From Caldilineaceae bacterium (GTDB lineage Bacteria; Chloroflexota; Anaerolineae; Caldilineales; Caldilineaceae), in the NCBI GenBank assembly GCA_019637695.1, contig JAHBVG010000042.1, forward strand, positions 1 to 52,921: a DNA stretch of 52,921 bases. Reading direction: 5' to 3'. Both the position numbers and the translations under genes were made by a program. This document shows, piece after piece, positions 32,586 to 40,082 of this stretch. The notes beneath the pieces were generated by a model, which was not told where the DNA came from, searched no databases, and was given only the letters and a program-made list of their open reading frames with translations. The stretch's first letter is position 1. Every line of letters starts with the position of its first letter.

Positions 32586-34105
32586 CTCTCTATGGGCCAG
32601 TTTGGCAGCACCCAGGTGATCTGCCCTGTCGAGGGCGGCGGCCAGAGCAGGTAGACATCCACCCAACGGCTCCAAAGGACGAGGTTGTTGTCGTCGTAGC
32701 CGAGATCGATGTGTTTGGCGCGGATGGCCGAACCTGTGTCGAGCGCGTCCCCAACGCCGTAGCCGGGTACATAGACCTTTGAACGCAGAGGCACAATTGC
32801 GGGATCAACAGCCACAATGCCAAAGCGCATACGATCCCCAGTGCGGGTACGCCCATAATTGGCGGCTGTGGGCGAGACCCCTGCTGTAGCGGCGCTGTAG
32901 CTAGAGGCGCGCATCCGGATCCTGCGCCAATAGGTGAGCGCTTGTCCATCGGCCGTCGTAAAGGTCCTCGGCTCGATCTTCTGCCCATAGGCGATGACAC
33001 GTTGGGCCGGGTGCTGCGCAATCCACGTATCCTCCAAGACGCGGGCAACCTCCTGACCATCCTCATAGCGGATGCGATAACGGCGGCGGGTGATGCCTTC
33101 GGCGCCGGGTTCAGTCATCTGCTGGGTGTCAATCAGAATGGTCGGATCGCCGCGGAAAATTGTCTCGAAGGGGACAATATCCTCTTCAATGGCGATCTCT
33201 TCGTGGATACGCACTATCGAGATCGCCGTGTGATCGTAGAGTTCCGAGGTGAGGGGCGGCGTCACTTGATCCAACCCAGAGACGCCGACGCCGATTTCGG
33301 TTAGCGCATCGCCGACTGTCTTGCCGCGGGTGCGCGTTTTCAGCAGGCGACCGTCCACGGCAAGGCTGACGGGCGTACTCCGTTCAATATAAACGCGCAA
33401 CCCTGTGCTGACCGGGCTGCCCAGCGACGGCTGCACCTTATCGCCCAAATAGAGGGTGATCTCCGCCTCGCGCAGCGCCTCGCCGACTGATTGAGCCGTG
33501 GTGCTGATCACAAAAGGTACATTGCCGTCATTCACCGTAATGGGAATGGCTCGGTAGACGCTAACGCGCAACGGATCGATGCGCAGGTTATCCCAAGGGT
33601 ATCCTCGATCATAGGTGGGCAAGAACGCAATGCGTTGTCTCTGCGGCAGTGGATCGTCCAATCCGATGTAGAGACCGTTGACCAAAACTTGATCGTAATT
33701 GTCCACGCTGATACCGGCATCGGCCAACAGATCGCGGGGCGTCGTCGCCCAACTGTGAACAAGCAGATCGCGGCCATCCGCAGCAATACGGGCCGGATAC
33801 GTGCGATCCACTGTTACCCTCAACTGTCGGGTCAGCGGCGTTGCCAGTGGATGGGAGACTCGATCTCGTTCATGTAATTCAAGCCCCAGATCGGCTAAAA
33901 ATGGTCCTAAGGTGCGACGGTGGGTGATCACTTGCTCGCTTACCCCGTCCACAGTAACGACGATGGGGAGCGCTGTCAGATTCCAAATCATCCAAAAGAT
34001 AAAGACCAGCCCGCCCAGGCTCACAACGCCCTGGAAACGGCCCAGTGTAGTCCAGTAGAAACGTACTTTTTCTAACCGGTCCAAAGGTGCAGTTATCGAA
34101 GACAT
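32582..34105 (-). CDS. Membrane-anchored DUF348/G5/3D-domain cell-wall protein
   Basis: The start is ATG 34103-34105; the frame upstream has no ribosome site. The 507-residue protein has one N-terminal transmembrane anchor (about residues 26-46), then several DUF348 repeats between about 48 and 290 (for example IVVTVDGVSEQVITHRRT), a G5 domain at about 296-374 and a C-terminal 3D domain at about 397-470. The three acidic residues that name the 3D domain are visible: Asp434 (VDPAIVPL), Asp456 (ALDTGSA) and Asp467 (HIDLGYDD). Known: the layout is like YabE or Rpf-type proteins; 3D domains occur in lytic transglycosylase-like enzymes. Inferred: remodelling of a cell-wall glycan outside the membrane. 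There is no separate lysozyme-like domain. A promoter lies so close to the ATG that the mRNA may be leaderless. Confidence 0.85.
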   Translation of the reverse strand: MSSITAPLDRLEKVRFYWTTLGRFQGVVSLGGLVFIFWMIWNLTALPIVVTVDGVSEQVITHRRTLGPFLADLGLELHERDRVSHPLATPLTRQLRVTVDRTYPARIAADGRDLLVHSWATTPRDLLADAGISVDNYDQVLVNGLYIGLDDPLPQRQRIAFLPTYDRGYPWDNLRIDPLRVSVYRAIPITVNDGNVPFVISTTAQSVGEALREAEITLYLGDKVQPSLGSPVSTGLRVYIERSTPVSLAVDGRLLKTRTRGKTVGDALTEIGVGVSGLDQVTPPLTSELYDHTAISIVRIHEEIAIEEDIVPFETIFRGDPTILIDTQQMTEPGAEGITRRRYRIRYEDGQEVARVLEDTWIAQHPAQRVIAYGQKIEPRTFTTADGQALTYWRRIRMRASSYSAATAGVSPTAANYGRTRTGDRMRFGIVAVDPAIVPLRSKVYVPGYGVGDALDTGSAIRAKHIDLGYDDNNLVLWSRWVDVYLLWPPPSTGQITWVLPNWPIER

Positions 34106-34406
34106 GTGCGCTATTGTACCTGCTATTGTCCACCTTTGCCAAGCCGAATGGGGAGAGGAGGCGTAGTTCACATTTCGGTCGAAAGTGCCGGGGACTTTAC
34201 AAAGAAGATTTCGCACTTCGCTCTTCAAACTTTATCCTCATTTGTACCGCAATTGTATCCTGCGCCTATATCGTTATCTATAGATTCTTGACTGTCGATC
34301 TCTTAGGGTGGCAGAGAGGAAGAAGTTCGAAGAGGGAAGTGTGAAGTTGCGAAATCATCCATTCCTTCTGTGTCATCTGCGATTGATCAAAAAAAGGGAA
34401 TTCCCT
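34106..34406. other. Divergent intergenic region
   Basis: This 301-base region separates the 3D-domain gene (minus) from transaldolase (plus). It holds the minus-strand promoter at 34113-34142. The half nearest transaldolase is AT-rich, but I could not assign a plus-strand promoter with confidence. The open frame of transaldolase extends back to 34308 without a ribosome site. No small gene or RNA is evident. Confidence 0.5.
34113..34142 (-). promoter_or_regulatory. Promoter of the 3D-domain gene, possibly leaderless
   Basis: On the minus strand TTGGCA and TACAAT are separated by 18 bases. The ATG begins seven bases after the end of the -10 box, so transcription would start at or next to the start codon. 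No Shine-Dalgarno is present, which agrees. Confidence 0.5.
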
Positions 34407-35543
34407 GTGAAAACAGTAAACCGTCTACGGCGTATTCAAGACTTTGGACAGAGTATCTGGCTCGATTACATCCGGCGCGATCTCTTTGAGGGGGAGCTTC
34501 AGCGCATGATCGAGGAAGATGGGCTACGTGGGATTACTTCCAATCCAGCGATTTTTGAAGAGGCGATTGCAAAGAGCGACCACTACGCAGAGTCGATCCG
34601 CCAGCCGCGGCGCAGCCACTCTGTAGAAGATCTCTACTGGGAGCTTGCAATCGAGGACATCCAGCGAGCGGCGGATCTCTTTCGTCCACTCTACGATGAA
34701 CTCAACGGCCAGGATGGATTCGTCAGCCTGGAGGTCTCTCCTCATGTGGCGCGGGACACCTCTGCCACGATCCGCGACGCCCATCGCCTGTGGAAGCAGG
34801 TAGATCGCCCGAACATTTTTATCAAAGTGCCAGCCTCAGAGGAGGGGATCTCAGCCATTCAGAAGTTGATCGAAGATGGCATCAACGTCAATGTGACGCT
34901 GCTCTTTAGCCTCTCGCGCTACGAAAAAGTGGCCCACGCCTACATGAGCGGATTGGAAGCGCGGCTTGAACGCGGTCTGCCCGTGGATCGCGTGACGTCG
35001 GTAGCCAGCTTCTTCCTCAGCCGGATCGATGTGCTGGTTGATGAAAAATTAGAAGAGATCATGGAGGCGAACAACGCCCAAAGCGACATCGCCCAGGAAC
35101 TCTATGGAGAGGTTGCCATCGCCAACGCCAAAATGGCCTATCATCTCTATCAAGAGATGACAAGAAGCCAGCGTTGGCAGAAGTTAGCTCAGGAAGGCGC
35201 CAATCCTCAGCGGCTGTTGTGGGCCAGCACGAGTACCAAAAATCCCAACTTCAGCGAGGTCCGCTATGTGGAGGCGTTGATCGGGCCGGAGACGGTCAAC
35301 ACCCTGCCAATGTCCACACTGGAAGCTTACCGCAATCAAGGGGAACCAGCGCTGCGCCTCACCAATGATCTGCCGCAGGCCCGGCGTACACTGGAGCAAC
35401 TGGCAGAACTGGGCATCGACAGTGAGGAGATCGCCCATCAGCTTGAAGTCGAAGGTCTGCAAAAATTCGCCAAACCTTTCGATAGTCTACTCGATACCCT
35501 GGGTCAACAAGTCGCGGATGCTGGCGTCCGTATGCGCAATTGA
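34407..35543 (+). CDS. tal: Transaldolase
   Basis: A GTG at 34407 preceded by AAAGGGA is preferred over a GTG 33 codons earlier, because the resulting 378-residue protein has the usual length and starts where the family starts (VKTVNRLRRIQDFGQSIWLD). The Schiff-base lysine is Lys140 in NIFIKVPAS. Other family motifs are GITSNPAIFEEAI and SLEVSP, and DVLVDEKL near the middle. It belongs to the longer bacterial transaldolases related to those sometimes fused to phosphoglucose isomerase. Known: it moves a dihydroxyacetone unit between sugar phosphates in the pentose phosphate pathway, in the cytoplasm. It is a single gene, divergent from the cell-wall protein. Confidence 0.95.
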   Translation: MKTVNRLRRIQDFGQSIWLDYIRRDLFEGELQRMIEEDGLRGITSNPAIFEEAIAKSDHYAESIRQPRRSHSVEDLYWELAIEDIQRAADLFRPLYDELNGQDGFVSLEVSPHVARDTSATIRDAHRLWKQVDRPNIFIKVPASEEGISAIQKLIEDGINVNVTLLFSLSRYEKVAHAYMSGLEARLERGLPVDRVTSVASFFLSRIDVLVDEKLEEIMEANNAQSDIAQELYGEVAIANAKMAYHLYQEMTRSQRWQKLAQEGANPQRLLWASTSTKNPNFSEVRYVEALIGPETVNTLPMSTLEAYRNQGEPALRLTNDLPQARRTLEQLAELGIDSEEIAHQLEVEGLQKFAKPFDSLLDTLGQQVADAGVRMRN

Positions 35544-35652
35544 TAACGCCGCAACGAGTACATGGACTCTAAGGTGAGTTCGGTGTGAAGTCCCAAATTA
35601 CCGCAGATGAAGGCGGGTCGCTTTCCAACCTTTGTCTATTTTTTCACTTAAC

Positions 35653-35782
35653 TGTATTGGTCAGGAAGATGATGAAACGTAGGTGCGGTTTGTAACCGCA
35701 CGTCTACAGGTGAATGTGCGGTTGCAGTCCGACCGCAGCGGTCGGCCCGCACCTACAGATCACCATGTCGTTGACCAATACA
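35653..35782. repeat. MITE-like palindromic element, second member
   Basis: Outer 11-base inverted repeats TGTATTGGTCA (35653-35663) and TGACCAATACA (35772-35782) enclose inner arms GTAGGTGCGG (35679-35688) and CCGCACCTAC (35747-35756). The centre holds CCGCACGTCTACAGGTGAA, shared in part with the element at 13389-13514. Both outer ends are next to CACTTA-type sequence. There is no coding capacity. It lies upstream of the SH3 protein gene. Confidence 0.65.
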
Positions 35783-35818
35783 ATTTTTTCACTTACTCTG
35801 ATAAGGAGCACTTAAGAA

Positions 35819-36700
35819 ATGAAACGTATTGGCTTAAGCCTATTGGTTACAAGCTTGTTAATTGCCCTCTTTGCCTTTGGCGTCAGCGCTCAGGATCCGA
35901 CACCCACGCCGCCGCCCGATCTGGGCGCGCAGCAGGCCCCAGAGACTGCCGAGACAGAGACCGATCTCCAACAAGAACTGGAAGCCCAAATCGCTGCTCT
36001 CCAGACTGACACGGATGTTGTTTTCCTCGACCCAGAGCAACCCATTACACTACCACTAAATATTGGCAGTATGATCCCGATTTCTATGCCGATCTTTCTG
36101 CCCACATTGATCACAACGCCCCAGGTCATCACCATTCCGGTGAGCATGATAGTGGCGCTGCCCGTGGATGACTTCGACGGGCTGACGCCGCTGGGTGCGG
36201 GTAACGCCATCACTGCGCCGATCTCACTTCAGCTTGTCCTGACCTTTGAGACGTCAGAGGAGATCAGCGTCATGCTCGCAGGCGTACCAGCCGTTGTCGG
36301 CGGCACATTCTACACACTGCCGCTCACCGCTGAACCGGTGACACCAACGCCAGAAATCACACAGACCACTATCATCACCGGCGCCAATCTCCGATCCGGG
36401 CCGGGGACCATCTATCCCCGCGTGGGTGGATTGGTCGCTGGGCAGGTTGTGACCCCCGTTGGTCAAGACGAAACGGGCGCCTGGTATCAACTTGAGGATG
36501 GAAACTGGGTGGCCGGTTTCCTGGTAGCGAACCCACCGGCAGGGTTGCCGATTGTCGAGCCGCCGTTAGTACCACCGCCGCTGCCCGCGGCTGAACCCGC
36601 CGCGCCTGTGGCGCCGGCTGACGAAGCTCCACCGGCTGACGAAGCCCCACCTGCCGAAGAAGCTCCACCTGCCGAAGGCGAGGGTGAAGGCAACGGGTAG
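35819..36700 (+). CDS. Secreted protein with bacterial SH3 domain
   Basis: The 293-residue protein starts at an ATG preceded by AAGGAGCACTTAAGAA. Residues 1-24 are a signal peptide (KRIGLSLLVTSLLIALFAFG, cleavage near SAQ). A Pro/Thr- and Glu-rich linker follows, then a beta-rich region of about 100 residues with no recognised family. A bacterial SH3 (SH3_3) domain at about 185-236 shows ANLRSGPGTIYPRVGGL and WVAGFLV. The tail is low complexity, with repeats of APPADE and APPAEE and then EGEG. Known: SH3b domains bind peptidoglycan or polysaccharide. Inferred: a surface-exposed, wall-associated protein. Whether it has an enzyme activity is not visible. Confidence 0.8.
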   Translation: MKRIGLSLLVTSLLIALFAFGVSAQDPTPTPPPDLGAQQAPETAETETDLQQELEAQIAALQTDTDVVFLDPEQPITLPLNIGSMIPISMPIFLPTLITTPQVITIPVSMIVALPVDDFDGLTPLGAGNAITAPISLQLVLTFETSEEISVMLAGVPAVVGGTFYTLPLTAEPVTPTPEITQTTIITGANLRSGPGTIYPRVGGLVAGQVVTPVGQDETGAWYQLEDGNWVAGFLVANPPAGLPIVEPPLVPPPLPAAEPAAPVAPADEAPPADEAPPAEEAPPAEGEGEGNG

Positions 36701-36737
36701 TGCCCGAAAGAGAGGAAGCGAAGAAGAGACACAGTGA

Positions 36738-36815
36738 GAAGGCAATTCTTTCTCCCTCTCTTCTTCTCTTCTTCTCTTCTTCCCTTCTTCCTTCCCTTCT
36801 TCCCTTCTTCCCTCT
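36738..36815. repeat. Pyrimidine-rich tandem repeat in intergenic gap
   Basis: About 75 bases of CTTCTTCTCTT and TTCCCTTCTT units, mostly period 8, fill the gap before the glycosyltransferase gene. It has no hairpin. Confidence 0.75.
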
Positions 36816-36840
36816 TAACTTTGGCTAACTTCCCCTGCGC

Positions 36841-39066
36841 GTGATAGCATCAGTGCCGATGGGTACAGAATCGGCAGGCGCGCAATTGTCAACAAACGGG
36901 AAGGAACGCGGCAAGCGCTCACGATCAACGCGCCGGCGCGGATTGCTCGTGGTGGGCCTGCTTTTGGGCTTTGCCCTGCGTCTCTACCAGCTTGGCGCGC
37001 AATCGCTCTGGTACGATGAAACGGTCAGCGTCTATCTGGCTCGCCAATCCATCCCCGAATTGATCGCCCATACCGCCCGTGATATTCACCCACCCGGCTA
37101 CTATCTGCTGCTTCATGTCTGGCAGACGCTGACCCAGCCGACGCCGATCCATGGTTTGGAATTCCTCTATACCTGGCCCAGCCTCTTCGCCGGGATGCTG
37201 TTGCTCCCGCTGATCTATGCTCTAGGGCGCAAGTTGTTCGATCCTGCCCTGGCCCTGATTGCGCTCTGGTTAACAGCCGTACATCCCTATCACCTCTGGT
37301 ATAGCCAGGAAGTCCGTATGTATACGGTTGCGGCGTTCCTGGGGTTGCTCTGTTTGTGGAGCGTGGTGAAGTGGACTTCAGACTTCAGACTTCAGACCGC
37401 AGACCGCAGACCGCAGACACAATTCGCCCATCTCGCTATCTATGTCATCGCCGCCGCTGCCGGTCTCTACACACTCTACTATTTTGCCTTCCTCCTCATC
37501 GCTTTGAACCTATTGGTAATGTTTTTCATATTCCGCAGTTATCATTCTCCGATCTCTGATGGGCAGAGGCCCGCGTTCCACGATCACGAAATAGGCGCTC
37601 TACACCATTCCCAGTCCCCAGTCCCCAGTCCCCAATCCCCAATCCCCTGGCTCGTCGCCCAGCTCGCCGTGATCGTCCTCTGGTTGCCCTGGCTGCCGAT
37701 CTTCTGGCGGCAGATGACCGAGCCGCCGGTGCCACCCTGGCGCGGAGATATGGAAGCGCTGACAGTGTTGCGCGAAACGCTCGCCGGTGCCCTTGTCGGG
37801 CAGTCTCCACCGCTCAACGATCTGCCCTGGGCAGGAATTGCCCTGATCTTGCTCCTCGCAGCCCTTCCTGGCTATGCAAAATTTTACCAGCCCACCGTGA
37901 CGCTCTTCGTTTATACATTTGCGCCGATGCTTTTGATCTATTTGATCAGCATTTGGGTAACGCCGCTCTATCACATCCGCTACTTTTTTACATATGCGGC
38001 CCCTCTTCCGCTGTTGCTGGCGCTGGGGTTGAGGACATTGAGCAGGGGGCGTCGTCCACTCATGGCGGGTGGGCTTGCCTTCATGTTTGCAGCAAGCGCG
38101 TGGGGTTTGGCCGAATTTTGGACAAATCCTCTCTACCGCGCGGATGATCATCGGGCTGCGGTGATGGATCTGGCAACGGCATGGCGACCGGGGGACGTTA
38201 TCCTTGTCAACGCGGGGTGGGTCTACCCGGCGCTGGAAATCTACTGGCCGCAGGATCTCGATAGCGTCGTAGACTCACTGCCCCCTTCTCTGAGTAAGCG
38301 CACGCGCCTTCTTGACTACACGAAGATATATGATTGGGACCAACCTACCCTGTTGACCACTGGCAGTGTGGATGGCTCCCCGTCCCTGGGGTGGGGGTTG
38401 GCCGAGAGCGATTTTTACGCCATGAAAATCGACGAGGCACAGACAGCTTTGACCGATCTGAGTCAGAGCCGCCCACGCGTTTGGCATTACCGGCTATACG
38501 ACACAGTGAGCGATCCAGGCGGCGATCTGCGCACGATGCTTGAGAAGCGCGGCGATCTGCTCTGGGATCAGCCCTATCCTGGCCGAGACTATCTGCGCCT
38601 CCAACTATACGAATCCGCGGAGGAGCGATTCTGTCCTCATGCCAGCGCAGGGATCGATTTTGGCGACGCCTTGCGCCTCTTCCATGCGGACGCGCCAACG
38701 ACGACCCCGGCAGGATCGTACCTCTACACGACGCTCTGCTGGCAGGCGCTAGAGGGCGTTGCCGCTTCTCCAGACGGCTTGCGCACCAGCCTGCGTCTCT
38801 ACCGCGCCGGGCCGGATGGGGAGACAATGTTGGCGCAAGCCGACACCGGGCCGCTACGGCCAACCACAACGTGGACCCCCGGCCATGTCTACCGTGAACC
38901 GTTGGCCCTGCCGATTTCCGCCGCCATGCCGCCGGGAACCTACAATTTGGCGTTGATCGTTTACAATGGGGGAAATGGAGAGCCGTTGCCCCCCGATGAT
39001 CCGGCGGCGGTCGACGGTCAACGCTGGCAATTGGGGACGGTGAAGGTGGAGCCACCATCACCATAA
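36841..39066 (+). CDS. GT39-like membrane glycosyltransferase
   Basis: The frame begins at GTG 36841, with an ATG at 36859 as the likelier start; neither has a clear ribosome site. The 741-residue protein (or 735) carries the GT-C/PMT signature SLWYDETVSVYLAR after the first helix, DIHPPGYYLLLHVW and YSQEVRMYTVAAFLG, as in GT39 (ArnT/PMT-like) enzymes. About ten helices are followed by a soluble C-terminal beta-domain ending in PPGTYNLALIVYNG. Known: such enzymes move sugars from polyprenyl phosphate donors to acceptors outside the membrane; Asp and Glu of the DE motif are catalytic. Two loops are repeat-derived, WTSDFRLQTADRRPQTQF and HHSQSPVPSPQSPIPW. It is the only GT-C protein here on the plus strand. 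Confidence 0.85.
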   Translation: MIASVPMGTESAGAQLSTNGKERGKRSRSTRRRGLLVVGLLLGFALRLYQLGAQSLWYDETVSVYLARQSIPELIAHTARDIHPPGYYLLLHVWQTLTQPTPIHGLEFLYTWPSLFAGMLLLPLIYALGRKLFDPALALIALWLTAVHPYHLWYSQEVRMYTVAAFLGLLCLWSVVKWTSDFRLQTADRRPQTQFAHLAIYVIAAAAGLYTLYYFAFLLIALNLLVMFFIFRSYHSPISDGQRPAFHDHEIGALHHSQSPVPSPQSPIPWLVAQLAVIVLWLPWLPIFWRQMTEPPVPPWRGDMEALTVLRETLAGALVGQSPPLNDLPWAGIALILLLAALPGYAKFYQPTVTLFVYTFAPMLLIYLISIWVTPLYHIRYFFTYAAPLPLLLALGLRTLSRGRRPLMAGGLAFMFAASAWGLAEFWTNPLYRADDHRAAVMDLATAWRPGDVILVNAGWVYPALEIYWPQDLDSVVDSLPPSLSKRTRLLDYTKIYDWDQPTLLTTGSVDGSPSLGWGLAESDFYAMKIDEAQTALTDLSQSRPRVWHYRLYDTVSDPGGDLRTMLEKRGDLLWDQPYPGRDYLRLQLYESAEERFCPHASAGIDFGDALRLFHADAPTTTPAGSYLYTTLCWQALEGVAASPDGLRTSLRLYRAGPDGETMLAQADTGPLRPTTTWTPGHVYREPLALPISAAMPPGTYNLALIVYNGGNGEPLPPDDPAAVDGQRWQLGTVKVEPPSP
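37375..37416. repeat. In-frame six-unit heptamer array in glycosyltransferase gene
   Basis: Three ACTTCAG units followed by three ACCGCAG units, exact and in register, encode DFRLQTADRRPQ. Confidence 0.9.
37610..37644. repeat. In-frame CCCART-type array in glycosyltransferase gene
   Basis: Three CCCAGTC units and two CCCAATC units, exact and in register, encode SPVPSPQSPIP. This is the CCCCART heptamer known from cyanobacterial STRR repeats. Confidence 0.9.
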
Positions 39067-39091
39067 ATACCGTCCAATAAGGAGAGGCCGT

Positions 39092-39874
39092 ATGCAAGTT
39101 GGCGCGATGAACGATCCGCAGCGCAACGTCTTTGAGGAAATCCGCTGGTTTGCCGCTAATGGGTTCGATTACATCGATCTCACTATCGAAGCGCCCGCCA
39201 CCCCCACCGAATCGACGCCGTGGAAGCGCGTGGCCGAGGCTGTCCACGAGAGCCGGCTGGGGGTTGTTTGCCACACGGCGCCCTATCTTCCCATCGACAA
39301 CCCTTCGCCGCTGGTACGTCAGGCTGCCCTGGACGAGTTGCGCCGCTCCATTGACGCCGCCCAGATCGTGGGGGCGTCGCTGTGTACCATGCACTTCATG
39401 GGCTGGCCCACTTATCTCAGCGATGAGGAAGGGTACGAATTCTATCGGCAGATGTTGTCGATCCTTGTGCAGCACGGCGGGGATCGCGGCGTGGCGGTGG
39501 CGATGGAAAACGGCATCTACAATCGCCATCAGCATAAATATTTCCGCGAGATTTTTCAGCGCCTGCCCCAGTTGAAGCTGCTCTATGACATCGGTCACGG
39601 CAATCTGGCTACGGCGAAAAGCATGTTGCGCGAATATCTCTTTTCGCTCAATGACAGGCTGGCACACATTCATCTCAGCGACAACAACGGCATTGAGGAT
39701 CTGCATCTACCCTTTGGCGCACCCATGCGCGGCGGTCTCGATATCTTGCAGAATTTACGTACGCTGCGCAGCTTCCAATACGATGGGACGATCACCGTGG
39801 AAGTCTTCGGGGATCGGCGCTGGTTGGTGGAGAGTGCGCGGCTATTGCGTGAGTTGTGGGAGCAGGCGGGGTGA
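39092..39874 (+). CDS. Sugar-phosphate isomerase/epimerase (TIM barrel)
   Basis: The 260-residue protein starts at an ATG after AAGGAGAGGCC, 25 bases after the glycosyltransferase stop. It has the AP-endonuclease-2-like TIM barrel pattern: DYIDLTIE, CTMHFMGW, VAMENGIY, LLYDIGHGNLA, LAHIHLSDNNG and GTITVEVFGD hold the His, Glu and Asp residues typical of the metal site. Known: the family covers sugar isomerases, epimerases and endonuclease IV-like enzymes. It is shorter than, and clearly different from, the isomerase at the window start. Inferred: it acts on a sugar used in glycan synthesis, given its place between glycosylation genes, but its substrate is unknown. Confidence 0.82.
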   Translation: MQVGAMNDPQRNVFEEIRWFAANGFDYIDLTIEAPATPTESTPWKRVAEAVHESRLGVVCHTAPYLPIDNPSPLVRQAALDELRRSIDAAQIVGASLCTMHFMGWPTYLSDEEGYEFYRQMLSILVQHGGDRGVAVAMENGIYNRHQHKYFREIFQRLPQLKLLYDIGHGNLATAKSMLREYLFSLNDRLAHIHLSDNNGIEDLHLPFGAPMRGGLDILQNLRTLRSFQYDGTITVEVFGDRRWLVESARLLRELWEQAG

Positions 39875-39875
39875 T

Positions 39876-40054
39876 GGGTATTGGGTATTGGATATTCAGT
39901 AATTCACGATTCCATACGCTCTGGGCCGGTCACGAACCCTGTGAGAGCGTAAATCGTGAACTACTGATATTGGGTGAAGCGTGAAATGTGATGCGTGATG
40001 GACGAGTTACTTGCAACCTGCAACCTGCAAACCTTCAACTTGCACACCTGCACC
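39876..40054. repeat. Repeat-filled intergenic region with palindromic element
   Basis: GGGTATT, GGGTATT and GGATATT (39876-39896) lead into a hairpin element with 16-base arms at 39896-39911 and 39952-39967 (one mismatch, outer end TCAGTAATTCACG). Heptamers GTGAAGC, GTGAAAT, GTGATGC and GTGATGG follow at 39974-40001, then TGCAACC units at 40012-40054. The hairpin could end transcription of the isomerase gene, but it has no T-run. Confidence 0.75.
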
Positions 40055-40082
40055 GCTTATCTAGGACGGAGAATTTATCGGC

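Noticed and set aside
38345..39706. Minus-strand open frame (453 codons)
   Set aside because: Antisense to the GT39 gene end and the TIM-barrel gene, both with strong family motifs.
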